64,000 nt of DNA, taken from contig JBHGNT010000014.1 of the NCBI GenBank assembly GCA_043228905.1, positions 11,842,001 through 11,906,000 on the forward strand, in the 5' to 3' direction. The DNA comes from Azolla caroliniana (Eukaryota > Polypodiophyta). The position numbers were made by a program, and so were the translations under genes. The notes beneath the pieces are model-generated. The model was not told the DNA's origin and searched no databases. It saw nothing but the letters and a program-made list of their open reading frames with translations. Shown piece after piece: positions 1 through 10,842 of this stretch (positions within the stretch are counted from its first letter, which is position 1; every line of letters starts with the position of its first letter).

Positions 1-2491
1 CGCCGTCGTGAGGGACAGTTTTACGCCTAACCGATCGAATAGTTCCTTGGCCTCTTCCGTGTCCAGCTCACCTTGATCAGCCACGATTTTCCCCACGCAC
101 CCGTATCGGCATATGACATCTTCAATCAGAAACTTACATATTGCTGCGGTGGTCTTTTTCGTTAGTGCTCGCCCCTCCACCTAGTTCATTAGGTCTTCTC
201 TAACCAGCACCAGGTATCGCTTCTGACCCTCTCCTATCGGCATCGTTACTAAGTCGACCATCCATTTGAAGTGCACGGTCGGGGGGTACGTTGGGTGCAG
301 CTCGTCGTGGTGTCAAACCACCGAGTGCATTAGGCAGCTTTCACACATGGACACGAAGTCGTGCACACTCTTATACATACCCGACCACCAGTATTTCTCC
401 TTTAACTTCTCGAATGTGCCCCATGTACTCCGGTGTCCAGACCAAGGGCTTTCGTGGAACTCCGATATTAGCTTCTCTTGATCATCCACCCGCGTTATTA
501 CTCAGAGCGGCGCGTCGTTTCGCCTTTTTGGGACCCTCCAGATTTTCCCGTTCCATCAGAAGTATCGGTATGCCCTTTTTCGCAGTTGTCCCGCCTCCTC
601 CCTAGTCATCATAGGGTCCACCGTCATTGTTTTCAGAAACCTTCCAATTAGAAGCCACTCCCCGTCATAGTCGTCTTCGTCGAACTCGTTCAAGGGCGTA
701 GCGCTTCGCCCTTTTATCCTCATCCTTGGCGATTCGAAGAAGTCCGCGCCGACTTCTTCGTTCTCCGATACCATGCTGTCCTCATCCTCGAACCTTGCTT
801 TTGAAAGCATATCGGCCATGGCGTTATCTTTGCCCGAGATGTGTCGTATCTCTGGGTTCAGGTACTTGATGTGTGCAATCCACCTAAGCATGGCCAAGTC
901 GGGAGTTGCGCATCCGGAGACCATACCGAGAATCGGTAGGTAGTTTGTTTCTATAATCACTTCTGTCTCGATTAGGTAATCTTTGTCAACCTTAACCGCC
1001 AAAACGATACCCCATAGCTCGCGCTTGACTTGGGCGTATCCTCGTGGTCGCTCACTCCGTACCTTCGCACCGAATTGGATAGGGAAACGCGTGCCGTCTT
1101 CGTCCTCTTGATTTATGACCCATCCGATCCCGGCCAGGCTAGTGTCCACCGTGATGTAGACTGGAGTTCCCGGTGCGCATTCTAGTTTGCGTAAAGCTGG
1201 TGCCGCGGTGAGCATTCGTTTTAGCCTTCGGACTGCCTTGGTATGTTCCTTTGTCCATTCAAATTTCCTGCTCTTCTTTAGCAAGCCATAGAGTGGTTCG
1301 GTGACGTGCGCGTAATGAGGAATCCATATGTGGTAAGGCGTATGCTCCTAAGAATCGCCAGACCTCTGTGATGGATCCACACTCCTCCTTCATTGCCGAG
1401 ATGGCCTCTACGTTGGTCGGCGATGGCTTCCGGCCGTACGACCCACATAGATGGCCCACCACTAAGATCTCTAGTTGTCCGAAGGCTGACTTTTCTCCCG
1501 AGAAGGTAACCCACGCGTCTTCGAGCCTCTATAGTATCTTCTCATAGTCGAAGATATGGTCCGTGACAAACCTTCGGCACCCGTCCGCGCCGATCGATTC
1601 ATCCTTGGTGTCCTCTGGACACCCCTTGATAGGGACGTCATCCAGGAAAGGCATGGTGATGTCCGGAATGCAATCCCGCAGGACTCTGTTCATTGCATTC
1701 ACCATGTGTGCCACCGAGTTGGTCCCTCCCTATGGTAGGGTACACATTCGAACTAGGTCGAGAGAGGTTCGCATTGTTGTGATGGCCCTGCTTTCCACGG
1801 CCAGCTGGAACTGGTCGTACCCCGAGTAAAGGTCTCCGACCGAGTATATGGACCTTCCGGCGAAGGCTTCCGCGAACTCATCGATCGACGGCCCAACTCT
1901 CGTATTGCGGATGGTCACCTTGTTGACCGGTTGTAAGTCTTGGATGAAGCGTAACGTACCGTTCTTCTTTGGTACCATAAACCACCGGTTAGAGCAAGGG
2001 GCACTAGATGGTTCGAGGATGCCCAGCTCCACCTTCTGCTTAAGAAGCTCCATCAACATTGGCATGTGAGCTCTCGGTACTTGAATTTGTTTGAGACTCC
2101 ACGACACGTGCAACACGGTAAAGATCACCATCGGTTCAAAAATGGTTGGGTCGATGCATCTGATCTCTCCCGGTAAGAATGCGACGGCTTTCCCGTGCCT
2201 CTCAAGCATCCTTCTGAACCGGTCCTCTTTCGCCGGCAATAGGAAGCCAGCCCCACCGATCTTTAGCTCTCATAGCGTTTTGTCGGTGAAACGGTGTCCT
2301 ATGTCGGCCGGATCTCGCAAGCTCGGGTCAGTAGCGACTCCCTTTATTCGTTCCCAGCTGCCCTCCAGTAAGGGGGCCGTGACAACCTTCACCTTCCGCT
2401 CACCTTGACGTTCGGGCAAGCCCCGTGTAGTTCTTCTGTGGCTCTTGTAACCACGCGTATCTTCCACCCGTGCTTGGTGTTGATCGGCCAA
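1..2491 (-). pseudogene. GypA pol remnant (RT, RNase H, integrase)
   Basis: Broken pol reading right to left. Pieces at 2491-2270 and 2239-1730 carry the pre-RT and RT fingers/palm (motif GYDQFQLAVESR). A piece at 1714-1529 carries the catalytic block MPFLDDVPIKGC, where FLDD replaces the usual YxDD. Pieces at 1514-556 carry RNase H (ITVDTSLAGIGW, HISGKDNAMADMLS) and the start of integrase, and about 600-1 continues through the zinc-binding and core region in several frames. Each block has a close counterpart in the intact GypB pol. Many stops and at least four frame changes mean it cannot be translated as one protein. Confidence 0.85.
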
Positions 2492-4278
2492 TTCCCCTTT
2501 TTGTAGAAGTCCATGGACATCAGGTTAATTTCTGACCCGTGGTCGATTAATGCCACCACTAGTTCTTTCACGTCCCTGATACGAACCGGGGTTTCTGTAG
2601 TCGCTCTTGCCTAGTGCAGCCTCACGTAGTGGCTCTCCGCAAGCTCGTCTTCTGCATCCAGCTTGTCGAGGAGTGTTGCCCTTACCTCAACCGGCTTCTC
2701 AGGCTCCAGCTCCATCGCGAGACACTTTCTTTTCATGAGGTCCACGATGTTGTCGTGGAATGCCATTCTCGCTATGCCAAGCACTTCCCTAAGCATGAGT
2801 TCTATGCGACTGTTGAGAACTCGCTCCTCTAGAACCTTCTGTAGGTTCGTTGTTTTCTTGATCTCCGAGCTTAAACGGAAGCTCGAAACCCTGCCCTTCT
2901 CCTTCTCCTGGGACCCGGTCGGAGTGGCCTCGTGCCTTTTCGGCGCATCGGGTGTCATACCTCCCCGAAGGGCCCGCTCCCCCGGTTTTCCCCACTCGTC
3001 GATCAGGGCCTCGTAGTTCCTGCACACCGGCCTCCACAAAGCCAGTGCTCTCCTGAACGGGATCACTCCAGCCGGTAATTTCGCGCACACGCTCCTCCTC
3101 GCACTCCGCTTCTCCCTTCTGCAGTCTTCCTCCAGACAAGGTCTCGAGAATAACCGGCCAGAACCCAGGGTTTGAATTGGTTTTGGTCGCCCTTTCACCT
3201 ACCCAGATGCCGGCCGAAGCCGAGTAGTGGACGGCTTCGACGTGCCATGTCGCGGCCTCTTCCATTAGCCTCTTCATTCCACCTCGTCCAAAATTCGTGT
3301 CAAGCAATCTTCGTGTGTCACTCGCATGTATCCTACCATTCGCAAGATAAACTACATTACTTTTGAGCGCTTCACCGAGGTCAGCGCAGTCCCTCCGAGA
3401 ATGTCCGATGGCGTCGCACCATATGCACCTCTGATTGGTCGACAGTCATCAGTCGCGCGGTTGACACTCGTCGCTTCGTCGGGCCTGGGCGATCCGGAGG
3501 TCGTGAACCATCCTTGTTAGTTCTTCGAGTCCTACGCCGCCTACAGGCCCCGCGACTACGTTTGCCGGGGGTGGGCTAGCTCGAGCCAGCTCCTTGTTTC
3601 TTCAATTCGTGTCGGTGTCGGCTCGGCTCTAGTTTCGACAGCTGGTTTGGATGGCGAGGACCCCCTTTCTTTCCAATCTCGCCGTTTGTCAATCCTGCTG
3701 CATACTTCTTTGACGGTCGCCCAGTCAATCGTGAGACCGCGGTTGGTTTCTAGAAGAAGACCCACGCTTTCCCGGACGCGTGAGTCAAACGACGTGACGA
3801 AAAACAAGACTTTGCTTGCTTTGCGCATGGTTCGGTCCAATCTAGAGAGCTACGCGAACCGTGACTCGAACTCCTGGAGGAGCGCTGAAGTGTTTTGACC
3901 CTTGTCAAGGTTGTTGACCCAATCCATAAAGTCCTTTCACGATAGTCAGAGCGAGTCGTCATATCTGTATCTTTCGAGAACTTCCTCCGCGAACTCCACC
4001 CAATCACGATAGCCCACTTGTATTTCGGTCATCTCCGTATGGACGTGTGGTGTCGCGACCCGGGGAAACCCTGTCAACCGTCTATCCTTGGGTATATTCC
4101 TCATCTATATTTCAGATTTGTAGGCCTCCAAGTAACTCGTGGCGTCTTTCCCACTGAACCGGCCTATCTTGTCGACCGTTGCTTCTATGGCCCTATCGAG
4201 GGCACTCACGCACTCGCGAGTGCTAACCAGGCGGTCTACCGCCACCGCCATTGCTTCTCCAAGTTCGCTCCCTCTCAT
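2389..4278 (-). pseudogene. GypA gag-protease remnant
   Basis: The inferred start ATG at 4278-4276 follows the primer-binding site by 25 bases, as in GypB. The N-terminus (AVAVDRLVSTRE, DRAIEATVDKIGRFSGKDA) matches GypB Gag. Further blocks carry the linker RIDKRRDW, the region around WSDPV, and the protease at 2571-2389 with ALIDHGSEINLM, where DHGS replaces the usual D(S/T)G. Stops and frame changes interrupt it throughout. After CPNVKV the frame jumps to sequence that in GypB lies about 660 bp further on, so the protease C-terminus and gag/pol junction are deleted. Confidence 0.83.
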
Positions 4279-4303
4279 TTTCAGATTCGTTTGCCAACCC
4301 TCC

Positions 4304-4320
4304 TCACGTCGGGTTCACCA
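4304..4320 (-). other. GypA primer-binding site
   Basis: On the minus strand this reads TGGTGAACCCGACGTGA, four bases after the LTR end. It is identical in form to the sites in GypB (56104) and GypC (7749, 9310). The matching tRNA was not identified. Confidence 0.75.
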
Positions 4321-4324
4321 AATA

Positions 4325-5108
4325 TGTCGAGGAAATCCTCGCGGATGCGTAGAAGTTGGGCAGGACCATGATGGTCTTGAACCAAGGAATCAAGAAGTGA
4401 GGGGGGAAGAGTCTGCGATTTACATCAGCCCCAAGACCGCGGTTTAAACAGAAAAGATTTAGCGAAATGAGAGAGATAGTGTAGGAGGATCGTGCGTAGA
4501 CACAAGCACAGACAGATATGCTAAGAATAACTTGCATTAGGTGGATAAGCTTCTATTAATCAATATATGCGCGTAGCGCCCTGGGTGATTACAACCAGAT
4601 TAGTGTCGGTGTTTGAACGTTGGCTCTTCAGTAGTCAAATACGAAGTTGAGTGGGCACGCAGAAGGTTGATCCCTGGTCGGGAGGACTCAGGCGTTTGAC
4701 GCGAGCAAGGGAAGCGCTTTCCGGTGACACGTCGTAGGACTCCTCGTCTTCTTTTGTCTCCATTTTCTTTTTTCCTCTCTAGTCCCCTCTCGATTACTTC
4801 CCCAAAAATGAAATCCCCTCTAACAGTCAAAGGTCGCCCCTTTTATAGCACAAGGAGCGACCGTTACAAGGCATTCATGACTTGTCGCTTTCCCTTCCTA
4901 GATTCTCCCCCCTGATTTGCTCTTCTCGTAACTCCCCCTACTTAGGTGTTGTCGAAATCCCTATTAATGCCTTAACTACCTAGTACACCTCCTTCTACCT
5001 ATGCCTAGTACTTACACTATTTAATTCACTAGGGGTGTGCACGAGTGCACACTAGTGCTCCCGTGCGTTTCACCTTGTTTCCGCCTATGGCCCGGAATCT
5101 TCACGACA
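4325..5108 (-). repeat. GypA 5' LTR
   Basis: 784-bp LTR. On the minus strand it starts TGTCGTGAAGATTCC and ends CTCGACA, directly before the primer-binding site. The first 11 bases are shared with the GypB and GypC LTRs. Short frames inside it have no protein similarity and are not genes. Confidence 0.82.
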
Positions 5109-5496
5109 CCGTGTTTTCCGCATCAGCCTAGTAACATTTCGATAGATTTTTCACCTTCATCATTGCCATTGCCACCTCCAACATGAGCCGATTTTTCCTT
5201 TCAGCCACTCTGTTTTGCCAAGGTGTGTGTCGGCAGGTAAACTCCCACGCCGAATTCATTCTTGTCGAAGGTACATTGGGAAGGTATAAGAGAAGTACTG
5301 TAATCTCCTTCTCGGTAAACGTTGGGCATTTGATGATCTAGCTTATCGAGATCAGATTCTTCATTACTATTGGAACATGCAAAACGTTCTTGATGTAGGT
5401 TTGGTTGCCCTCTTCACCGAATTGGACATTACTAACATACTAAATGGAGTGAATTGTGTCATCCACAATTTCCACATAGCCGGGTCGTTTGGGCTT
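5109..5496 (-). pseudogene. CopB pre-integrase and integrase fragment
   Basis: Read on the minus strand, 5496 to about 5300 gives a Copia GAG-pre-integrase stretch (YIKNVLHVP, MKNLISIS), and 5240-5109 gives an integrase stretch (HTPWQNRVAERKNRLMLE, then ADAENTV) cut by the GypA LTR. Most of the integrase core between the two is deleted. It joins the protease piece ending at 26915 once CopA is removed, with the shared GGCTT marking the insertion. In-frame stops show it is dead. Confidence 0.75.
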
Positions 5497-6019
5497 TGTT
5501 GAGAGACAAGCTCAACATTGGGTGTGTAAACAGGTGCGTAACCCAGTACGTAGACAAGGTGTGTAAAACCGTACACTAAATATAGTCATGATGGTGTTTA
5601 AATCGAGAGGCCGTTAGAATGTTACTCCTCGTAAGGAATAGTTTTGGGAATTAGTGTAGAAGGCTCATTTATGAGCGATCAAGTATTGTCAATACTTGTG
5701 TTAGCCCCAATAGTCGAGGCTTCTATAAAAGGTGTTGACTAAGCACCAAATATGTACAGAGAACATACAGAGAATATGTACAGGGCGAATATCGAGGGGC
5801 GACTATCACTACGTGCGAAATCATTTGGCTGAAATGGCTATTAGGGGATCTGCATGTGGAGGTGTCCGAGAACATATATAGAATTCTTTTTTAATATAGT
5901 TTTGTGTTTCTGCTCTCCCCCTCTTTCTATATGATTTTTGTGTTTTACCGAACTGACATACTTCCGAACTATGTACTTTGTGTTCTTACGTATATGCTTC
6001 CACACACGTATTCTTTTCA
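5497..6019 (+). repeat. CopA 5' LTR
   Basis: 523 bp, starting TGTTGAGAGACAAGC and ending ATTCTTTTCA just before the primer-binding site. TATA box TATAAAA at 5724-5730. It is longer than the 388-bp 3' LTR, mainly because of a 109-bp insert at 5773-5881 that encodes an RNase H fragment. Confidence 0.92.
5773..5881 (+). other. RNase H fragment captured inside the CopA 5' LTR
   Basis: These 109 bp are absent from the 3' LTR, where ACATACAAAG runs straight into AATTATTTTTT. From about 5784 to 5869 one frame reads EYRGATITTCEIIWLKW followed by LLGDLHVEV, a typical Copia RNase H block. The internal RNase H of CopA at 25128-25180 is the same sequence but has lost about 32 bases in its middle. So the LTR holds a more complete copy of this block than the coding region does. 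Confidence 0.8.
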
Positions 6020-6031
6020 TGGTATCAGAGC
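6020..6031 (+). other. CopA primer-binding site
   Basis: TGGTATCAGAGC directly after the LTR end, complementary to the 3' end of plant initiator Met-tRNA, as in most plant Copia elements. Confidence 0.92.
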
Positions 6032-6121
6032 GCGAGGGTTGAGACTCCTCTACAGCCGATAGAAAATATTACGATAAGGAGAGAGTTAAGTTATTGTTTT
6101 CGGAAAGGATAAGATAGCAAT

Positions 6122-6940
6122 ATGGACAGAGGAATGGGAAGTTCGCTACCGATTGAGAAGCTCGATAGGAGCAACTACGCATCTTGGTCATACAAGATGC
6201 ACCAGTACCTACTTGGTCATGGTTACTAAAGTTATGTTGAAGGAGCTAATGATATAGCGCCCGAATCTACACACAAAGATTTTTCGTCTTGGGAACAAGC
6301 GGCAAGCAAAGTTGTTTACAACTTCACGTCCTGTGTGAGCGACCAGCTCTTGAGCTACATTCGGGATGCTAAGACGACAAAGGAAGCATGGGTGAATATC
6401 AAGAGGATTTTCACCACTAGCACAACGGCTAGGAAGCTGCAGCTCAAGCAGGAGCTCAACAATGTTTGACAGAAGGATTTGTCGGTGGCTAATTAAACAT
6501 CCTGTATCAAGGAAATCTACGACTCTCTCGCCTCAGTCAAGTGAACGTCGAGGAGGACGAAATGGTGCAGGTGTGTCTTGGTGGGCCCCGTGGTCGTGGC
6601 GGCCAAGGCAGATCAGCGCGCAATGGAGGCAGCAAAAAAGAGCGGAACGTGCAGCGTAATCGAAATGCCGGAAGCAATTCTGAACCCTCCGGAATTAGGG
6701 GAAGTCATAGCGGCGCTGGAAACCAGCAACAGAAGGTTGTGACGGATTGCTGGTACTGTGGCAAAAATGGCCACAAGGAGAGCGAGTGCTGGAAGAAGAG
6801 AGCCGATTCGAACAAAGCTGAATCGAGCGGAAGAGACGTAGGAAGGCATCAGAAATCGCACTCGCCGAAGGCTCCGAACGATCCGGGAATGGATTGGGCC
6901 CAACCTTCATAATGAAGCACAAGGCCAATTCCATGGCCGT
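6122..6940 (+). pseudogene. CopA gag (5' part, broken)
   Basis: Begins at ATG 6122 with MDRGMGSSLPIEKLDRSNY and then WSYKMHQYLLGHGY, the standard N-terminus of Copia Gag, followed at once by a TAA where Trp is expected. A later frame (from about 6541) contains the CCHC zinc knuckle CWYCGKNGHKESEC near 6751-6792. The frame is cut by the GypC insertion at 6941 and resumes as protease at about 21752. Stops and frame changes rule out a working product. Confidence 0.85.
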
Positions 6941-7740
6941 TGTCGTGAAGATTTTCGGCAACCGTGTGAAAATTGTGTGCAATAAATGCAATCGAGAAGG
7001 TGCAATGTGCACGTGTGAAGGGGGTGAAGGCCACATGCATATGCTAGCATTTTGTAAATAGGACTGAAATGAGAATCGTAAAAGAAAAGCTAGATGTAAA
7101 GTTGAACATGTGCACGTATGATGTGCGCTCAATTGTAAATATAAAAACAGAAGAAGACTAAAGCCTAGTAATATTTGGGTGCATACAAAGGGGTGCAAGC
7201 CATGCTTGATCCTTACACCTACAAGATAAGAACCAATAGGCTTACCACTAAGTCAAGCCATTTCATTGAAGTTTATTTTCATCGTTATACTTTTCACATG
7301 TAAATTCCCATACATGAGACCTTAGATGAGTGACATGGTCATCATGCATAACATGTGATGCATGAACGCCGAAATGGCAAGCATGCATTGTATGCATGTC
7401 TTGTACCCTCACATGCATCATATGCATGGGTGCATCTATAAAAGAGTATAGGAAAAAGGAATGGAAATCAAGCAAGCTTTGTACTTTATATCAAAATTAG
7501 TATTAAGAAACTAGTTATCCTATTGGTAATGTATCTTCTCCCTCAAAATTGAAGTCCTAGGTTCAATCTCTCTCTTCCTCAGTCTATCTCAAAATAAATT
7601 GGAATCTTAATATCGATCTCTCTCTCTCAATCTATCTTACATCCTTTCTCGCTAAAGCTAGTGCAAATCTCGAATCCTCCGGTCGAAGACCCTGGCGGTT
7701 CCGCCTCACGATCCGCACGTAGTGATGGATCTTCACGACA
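6941..7740 (+). repeat. GypC 5' LTR
   Basis: 800 bp with 12-bp perfectly inverted ends (TGTCGTGAAGAT and ATCTTCACGACA). A cluster of ATGCAT/CATGCA motifs at about 7344-7436 lies directly upstream of a TATA box (TATAAAAG, 7437-7444). The downstream part is rich in CTCTCT and probably corresponds to R/U5. Confidence 0.9.
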
Positions 7741-7748
7741 TAATTAAT

Positions 7749-7765
7749 TGGTGAACCCAACGTGA
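7749..7765 (+). other. GypC primer-binding site 1
   Basis: TGGTGAACCCAACGTGA, eight bases after the 5' LTR; one mismatch to the GypB site. Confidence 0.75.
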
Positions 7766-7812
7766 AAGAGGCGGTAGGAAGGATCAAGTCGAGGATCAAC
7801 TGATACTTGGAG

Positions 7813-9056
7813 ATGGCATCCTCAAGCAATCAAGCGGGAGAGTTCGAAAGGATAATGTTGATCGTAGAACAAATGATGAGATCTCGAGACAACGATGGGA
7901 ACGTGGAGAAGGCAGTCGACCGTGTCATAGAGCTGGAGGGTCAATTTGACGGAAGCAACATTACGAAGTTCCTTGATGTATACAAAAGGGAGATGAATCA
8001 GAGGGACGTGTCTAAAGCACGTCAAATCACAAGTTTCGAGAGAGTGGTCGCCTACAACATCCAAAGGCGCGTCATCGAGCTTCAAGAAGGGAAGACAACG
8101 TGGTCGGAGTTCGAGAAAGTGATATTAGCGGAGTTCGCGACGGAAGATTTGTTGAGGAAGACTCAACATACCTTGATGAAGTGGATAGAAAAGAAGAATA
8201 AGAGGATGAGCGCTTCGAGGGTGTACGACAAGTTCGACCAAATGTTTTGTCGTCTCCCCGCCACGGACCAAGTGTTGCTTGAGGAGAACAAGACTTTGTA
8301 ATTCTTGAAAGCCATGGACATGAAGGACAGACGAGAATTCGGGACTCTTCTTGAAGATGATTCCCAAGAAAACGGGCTTGTGGCAGATTGGATTGCGGTG
8401 AAGCGGGCGTGCAATAGGCTCGACAAGCGTCATCAGTGGGTTGATGACATCAACTTGGCAGGATCGACTATGGAGAGAACGAGACAACCCAAAGTCGTTG
8501 AACCAACCAAACAAAGCAACCTAGAAGAAAAGAAGATTAATGATGACATCATCGAAGAATTGGCAAAAAAGTTCGAGACGGTCACACTAGCGAACATGAA
8601 TCATTGGGGCCCGAAAGGAAAAGAACCCTTTAGATGTGTGTGGTGCGACAGATTGGACCACATGTGAAGGGAGTGCGTGGGCCTTCGAGAGACCATCCGA
8701 CAAAATATCATATACATGGATGACAACATGATCTGCTCGAGTGAAACTTGAAGACCCCTGCAAATGAATTTCGGAATAGGGGGAATGAAGAAATCTATGG
8801 AAGATGCTCAGGCGACTCACGTGGATGCGATGCACTATGCTGCATTGGCTGGAATTAGAGTCAGAAAAGATAAAAATGAAGCTGCTAGAACAGGAATAAA
8901 GTTTTGGTCTTTTGTTCTCGAGTGTAAGAAGAAGGGCAAAGTTACTTCAAACGATGTAGAGTTTGTGGACAAAAGTGTACAAAGTATCACCGGATGGTCG
9001 GATCTAGAAGATGACAACACCATACTCGCGGGAGCGATGTATGAATCAAGAATTTA
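7813..9056 (+). pseudogene. GypC gag copy 1
   Basis: Starts at ATG 7813 (MASSSNQAGEFERIM). It matches GypB Gag through the capsid-like region (SEFEKVILAEFATEDLLRK, then LMKWIEKKNKRMSASRVYDK) and the linker (WIAVKRACNRLDKRHQW). The zinc knuckle FRCVWCDRLDHM is cut by TGA at 8665-8667 (probably from CGA). The post-knuckle part at 8764-9056 (GGMKKSMEDAQATHVDAMHY, QSITGWSD) also matches GypB Gag. A TAA at 8299-8301 and a frame change near 8700 break it. It ends before any protease motif. Confidence 0.85.
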
Positions 9057-9059
9057 ATA

Positions 9060-9301
9060 AGAAGAAAATTGGTTATCCAATTGATGATATATCTTGTTCT
9101 TCAAAACTAAAGTCAAGAGTTCAATCTTAATCTCTCTCTCCATTTCAAACTTTCTCAAACTTTCTCATAATTGGAATCTTAATCTCAATCTCTCTTTCTG
9201 AATCTATCTTAAATCCTTTCTCACTAAAGATAGTGCAAATTTCGAATCCTTTTTGTCCAGGACCCCGGCGGTTTCGCACAGAGTGACGAATCTTCACAAC
9301 A
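9060..9301 (+). repeat. GypC internal LTR fragment
   Basis: About 242 bp matching the 3' 240 bp of the GypC LTR (7504-7740), including the terminal CTTCACAACA, and followed like a real LTR by a primer-binding site and gag. The LTR's 5' 560 bp are missing. It looks like the scar of recombination between two tandem copies. Confidence 0.8.
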
Positions 9302-9309
9302 TAATTAAG

Positions 9310-9326
9310 TGGTGAACCCGACGTGA
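9310..9326 (+). other. GypC primer-binding site 2
   Basis: TGGTGAACCCGACGTGA, identical to the GypA and GypB sites, after the internal LTR fragment. Confidence 0.75.
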
Positions 9327-9372
9327 AGGGGTGGTAGGAAGGATCAAGTCAAGGATCGACCGATAGTTGGAG

Positions 9373-10136
9373 ATGGCATCCTCGAGCAATCAAGCGGGAG
9401 AGTTCGAAAGGATGATGCTAATTGTCGAACAAATGATGAGATCTCGAGACAACGATGCGAGCGTGGAGAAGGTCGTGGACTGTGTCGTAGAGATTGAGGG
9501 TCAAATTGATGGAAGGAAAATTACAAAGTTCCTTGATGTATATAGAAGGGAGATGAATCAAAGGGATGTGTCTGAAGCACGTCAAATCTCTAGTTTCAAG
9601 GGAGTTGCCACCAACAACATCTAAAGGCGGGTCATCAAGCTTTAAGAAAGGAAGACAACATGGTCACAGTTCGACAGAGCAATATTAGCGGAGTTTGCGA
9701 TGGAAAATTTGTCAAGGATGATTCGACATGTCTTGATGAAATGGATAGAGAAGAAAAATAAGAAGATGAGTGCTTCGAGGGTGTACGACGAGTTCGATCA
9801 AATGTTTCGTTGTCTCCCCGCCACGGACCAAGTGCTATTTGAGGAAGACAAGACTTTGTACTTCCTGAAAGTTGTGGATATGAAGGATAGACGAGAATTG
9901 GGAACTCTCCTCGAAGATGTACCCAAGCGAACGGGCTTGTGGCAGATTGGGTTGCAGTGAAGCAAGTGTGCAACAAGCTCGACATGCGTCGTCAATGGCT
10001 TGATGACATTGACTTGGAAAGGCCGAGCGTAGAAACAACAAGACCATGTAAAGAAGTCGAGCCGCCTGAACAACACATTCTAGATGAAAAGAAGATTGAT
10101 GATGACTATGGCGAAGGCCACTTTGAGGCAAGATGA
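9373..10136 (+). pseudogene. GypC gag copy 2 (N-terminal two thirds)
   Basis: Begins at ATG 9373 (MASSSNQAGEFERMM), closely similar to copy 1. TAA at 9622-9624 and frame shifts near 9640-9700 and 9950 break it. It keeps LMKWIEKKNKKMSASRVYDE and the linker WVAVKQVCNKLDMRRQW. The similarity stops after EEKKI/DEKKI: the zinc knuckle and C-terminal Gag region of copy 1 are absent and unrelated sequence follows. Confidence 0.82.
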
Positions 10137-10842
10137 ATGTTTCGGGACACGTGTCCTGTTCGAAACAACGGATGAAGAAGCAACAAGCCTAATTGAAGCT
10201 TTCTTCAAGGGAGATAAAGAGTGTGAGGATGACATGATGGAGGATCTAGCCACTAAAATCGACATCAAGGAGGTGGCTATGAACAAGAAAACAAGCGTCG
10301 ACAATGACCACAACCAAATTTTCTCCGCGCTTGTTCCAGAGACTTGGGTAGTTGCGTCTGAGAACCAACATGAGACCCAAGAGATGGAAGGTGGCGAAGA
10401 GGAACTGAATATCGAAGTTGATACATGCAACAAAGAGAGAAGAATAATCAAAGCTTGCTCGATCAAGAAGGTCAATGGGTACGAGGCCCATGAGATTGAA
10501 GAGATAACCACGAGAAATGACATCAAGTCAGAGGTGGTTATGGACGAATTAATGGCAGATGGCCGCATCAAGGATTCCTTCACACATGTTCTAGAGACTT
10601 GGGCAATGCATTTCAAAGACAACGTGAGACCCAAGAGAAAGAAGATGATGGTGGGGAAGCGAAGTTCCAAGCCGATGCAAATAATGATGTTGAGGCGTGG
10701 CCAACAAATACATCTGGATATCTCCACAATCGTTTTGGAGACTTGGGCATTAACCGGTGTAAGACCCAAGAGAAGGACAATGACGGAGAAGAAGCAAGGG
10801 TTGAAGCTAATGTGCGGGAGCAAGAGGTCAAGCAAAGCATAA
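10084..10842 (+). CDS. Unrecognised acidic open frame downstream of gag copy 2
   Basis: A 252-codon open frame from ATG 10084, in the place where Gag's zinc knuckle would be. I do not recognise it. The product is rich in Glu, Asp and Lys and is partly repetitive: the phrase ETW is followed by a charged stretch three times (PETWV at about 10330, LETWA at about 10590, LETWA at about 10735). At DNA level these are imperfect repeats sharing GAGACTTGGGCA and GAGACCCAAGAGA. An overlapping frame at 10599-10952 covers the same repeats, so the repeats may have shifted frame. It may be remnant or captured sequence rather than a gene. Confidence 0.35.
   Translation: MKRRLMMTMAKATLRQDECFGTRVLFETTDEEATSLIEAFFKGDKECEDDMMEDLATKIDIKEVAMNKKTSVDNDHNQIFSALVPETWVVASENQHETQEMEGGEEELNIEVDTCNKERRIIKACSIKKVNGYEAHEIEEITTRNDIKSEVVMDELMADGRIKDSFTHVLETWAMHFKDNVRPKRKKMMVGKRSSKPMQIMMLRRGQQIHLDISTIVLETWALTGVRPKRRTMTEKKQGLKLMCGSKRSSKA

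Larger units (their letters stand above)
1..5108 (-). mobile_element. GypA: decayed Ty3/gypsy LTR retrotransposon, 3' end outside window
   Basis: Minus-strand element with its 5' LTR at 4325-5108, primer-binding site, gag-protease and pol, entering the window inside integrase. The proteins match GypB (55405-62526) block by block, so it belongs to the same family. It is full of stops and frameshifts. Relative to GypB about 660 bp are missing between protease and the start of RT. The LTR abuts a Copia integrase reading frame at 5109, so it inserted into CopB. Its other LTR and target duplication lie left of the window. Confidence 0.88.
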
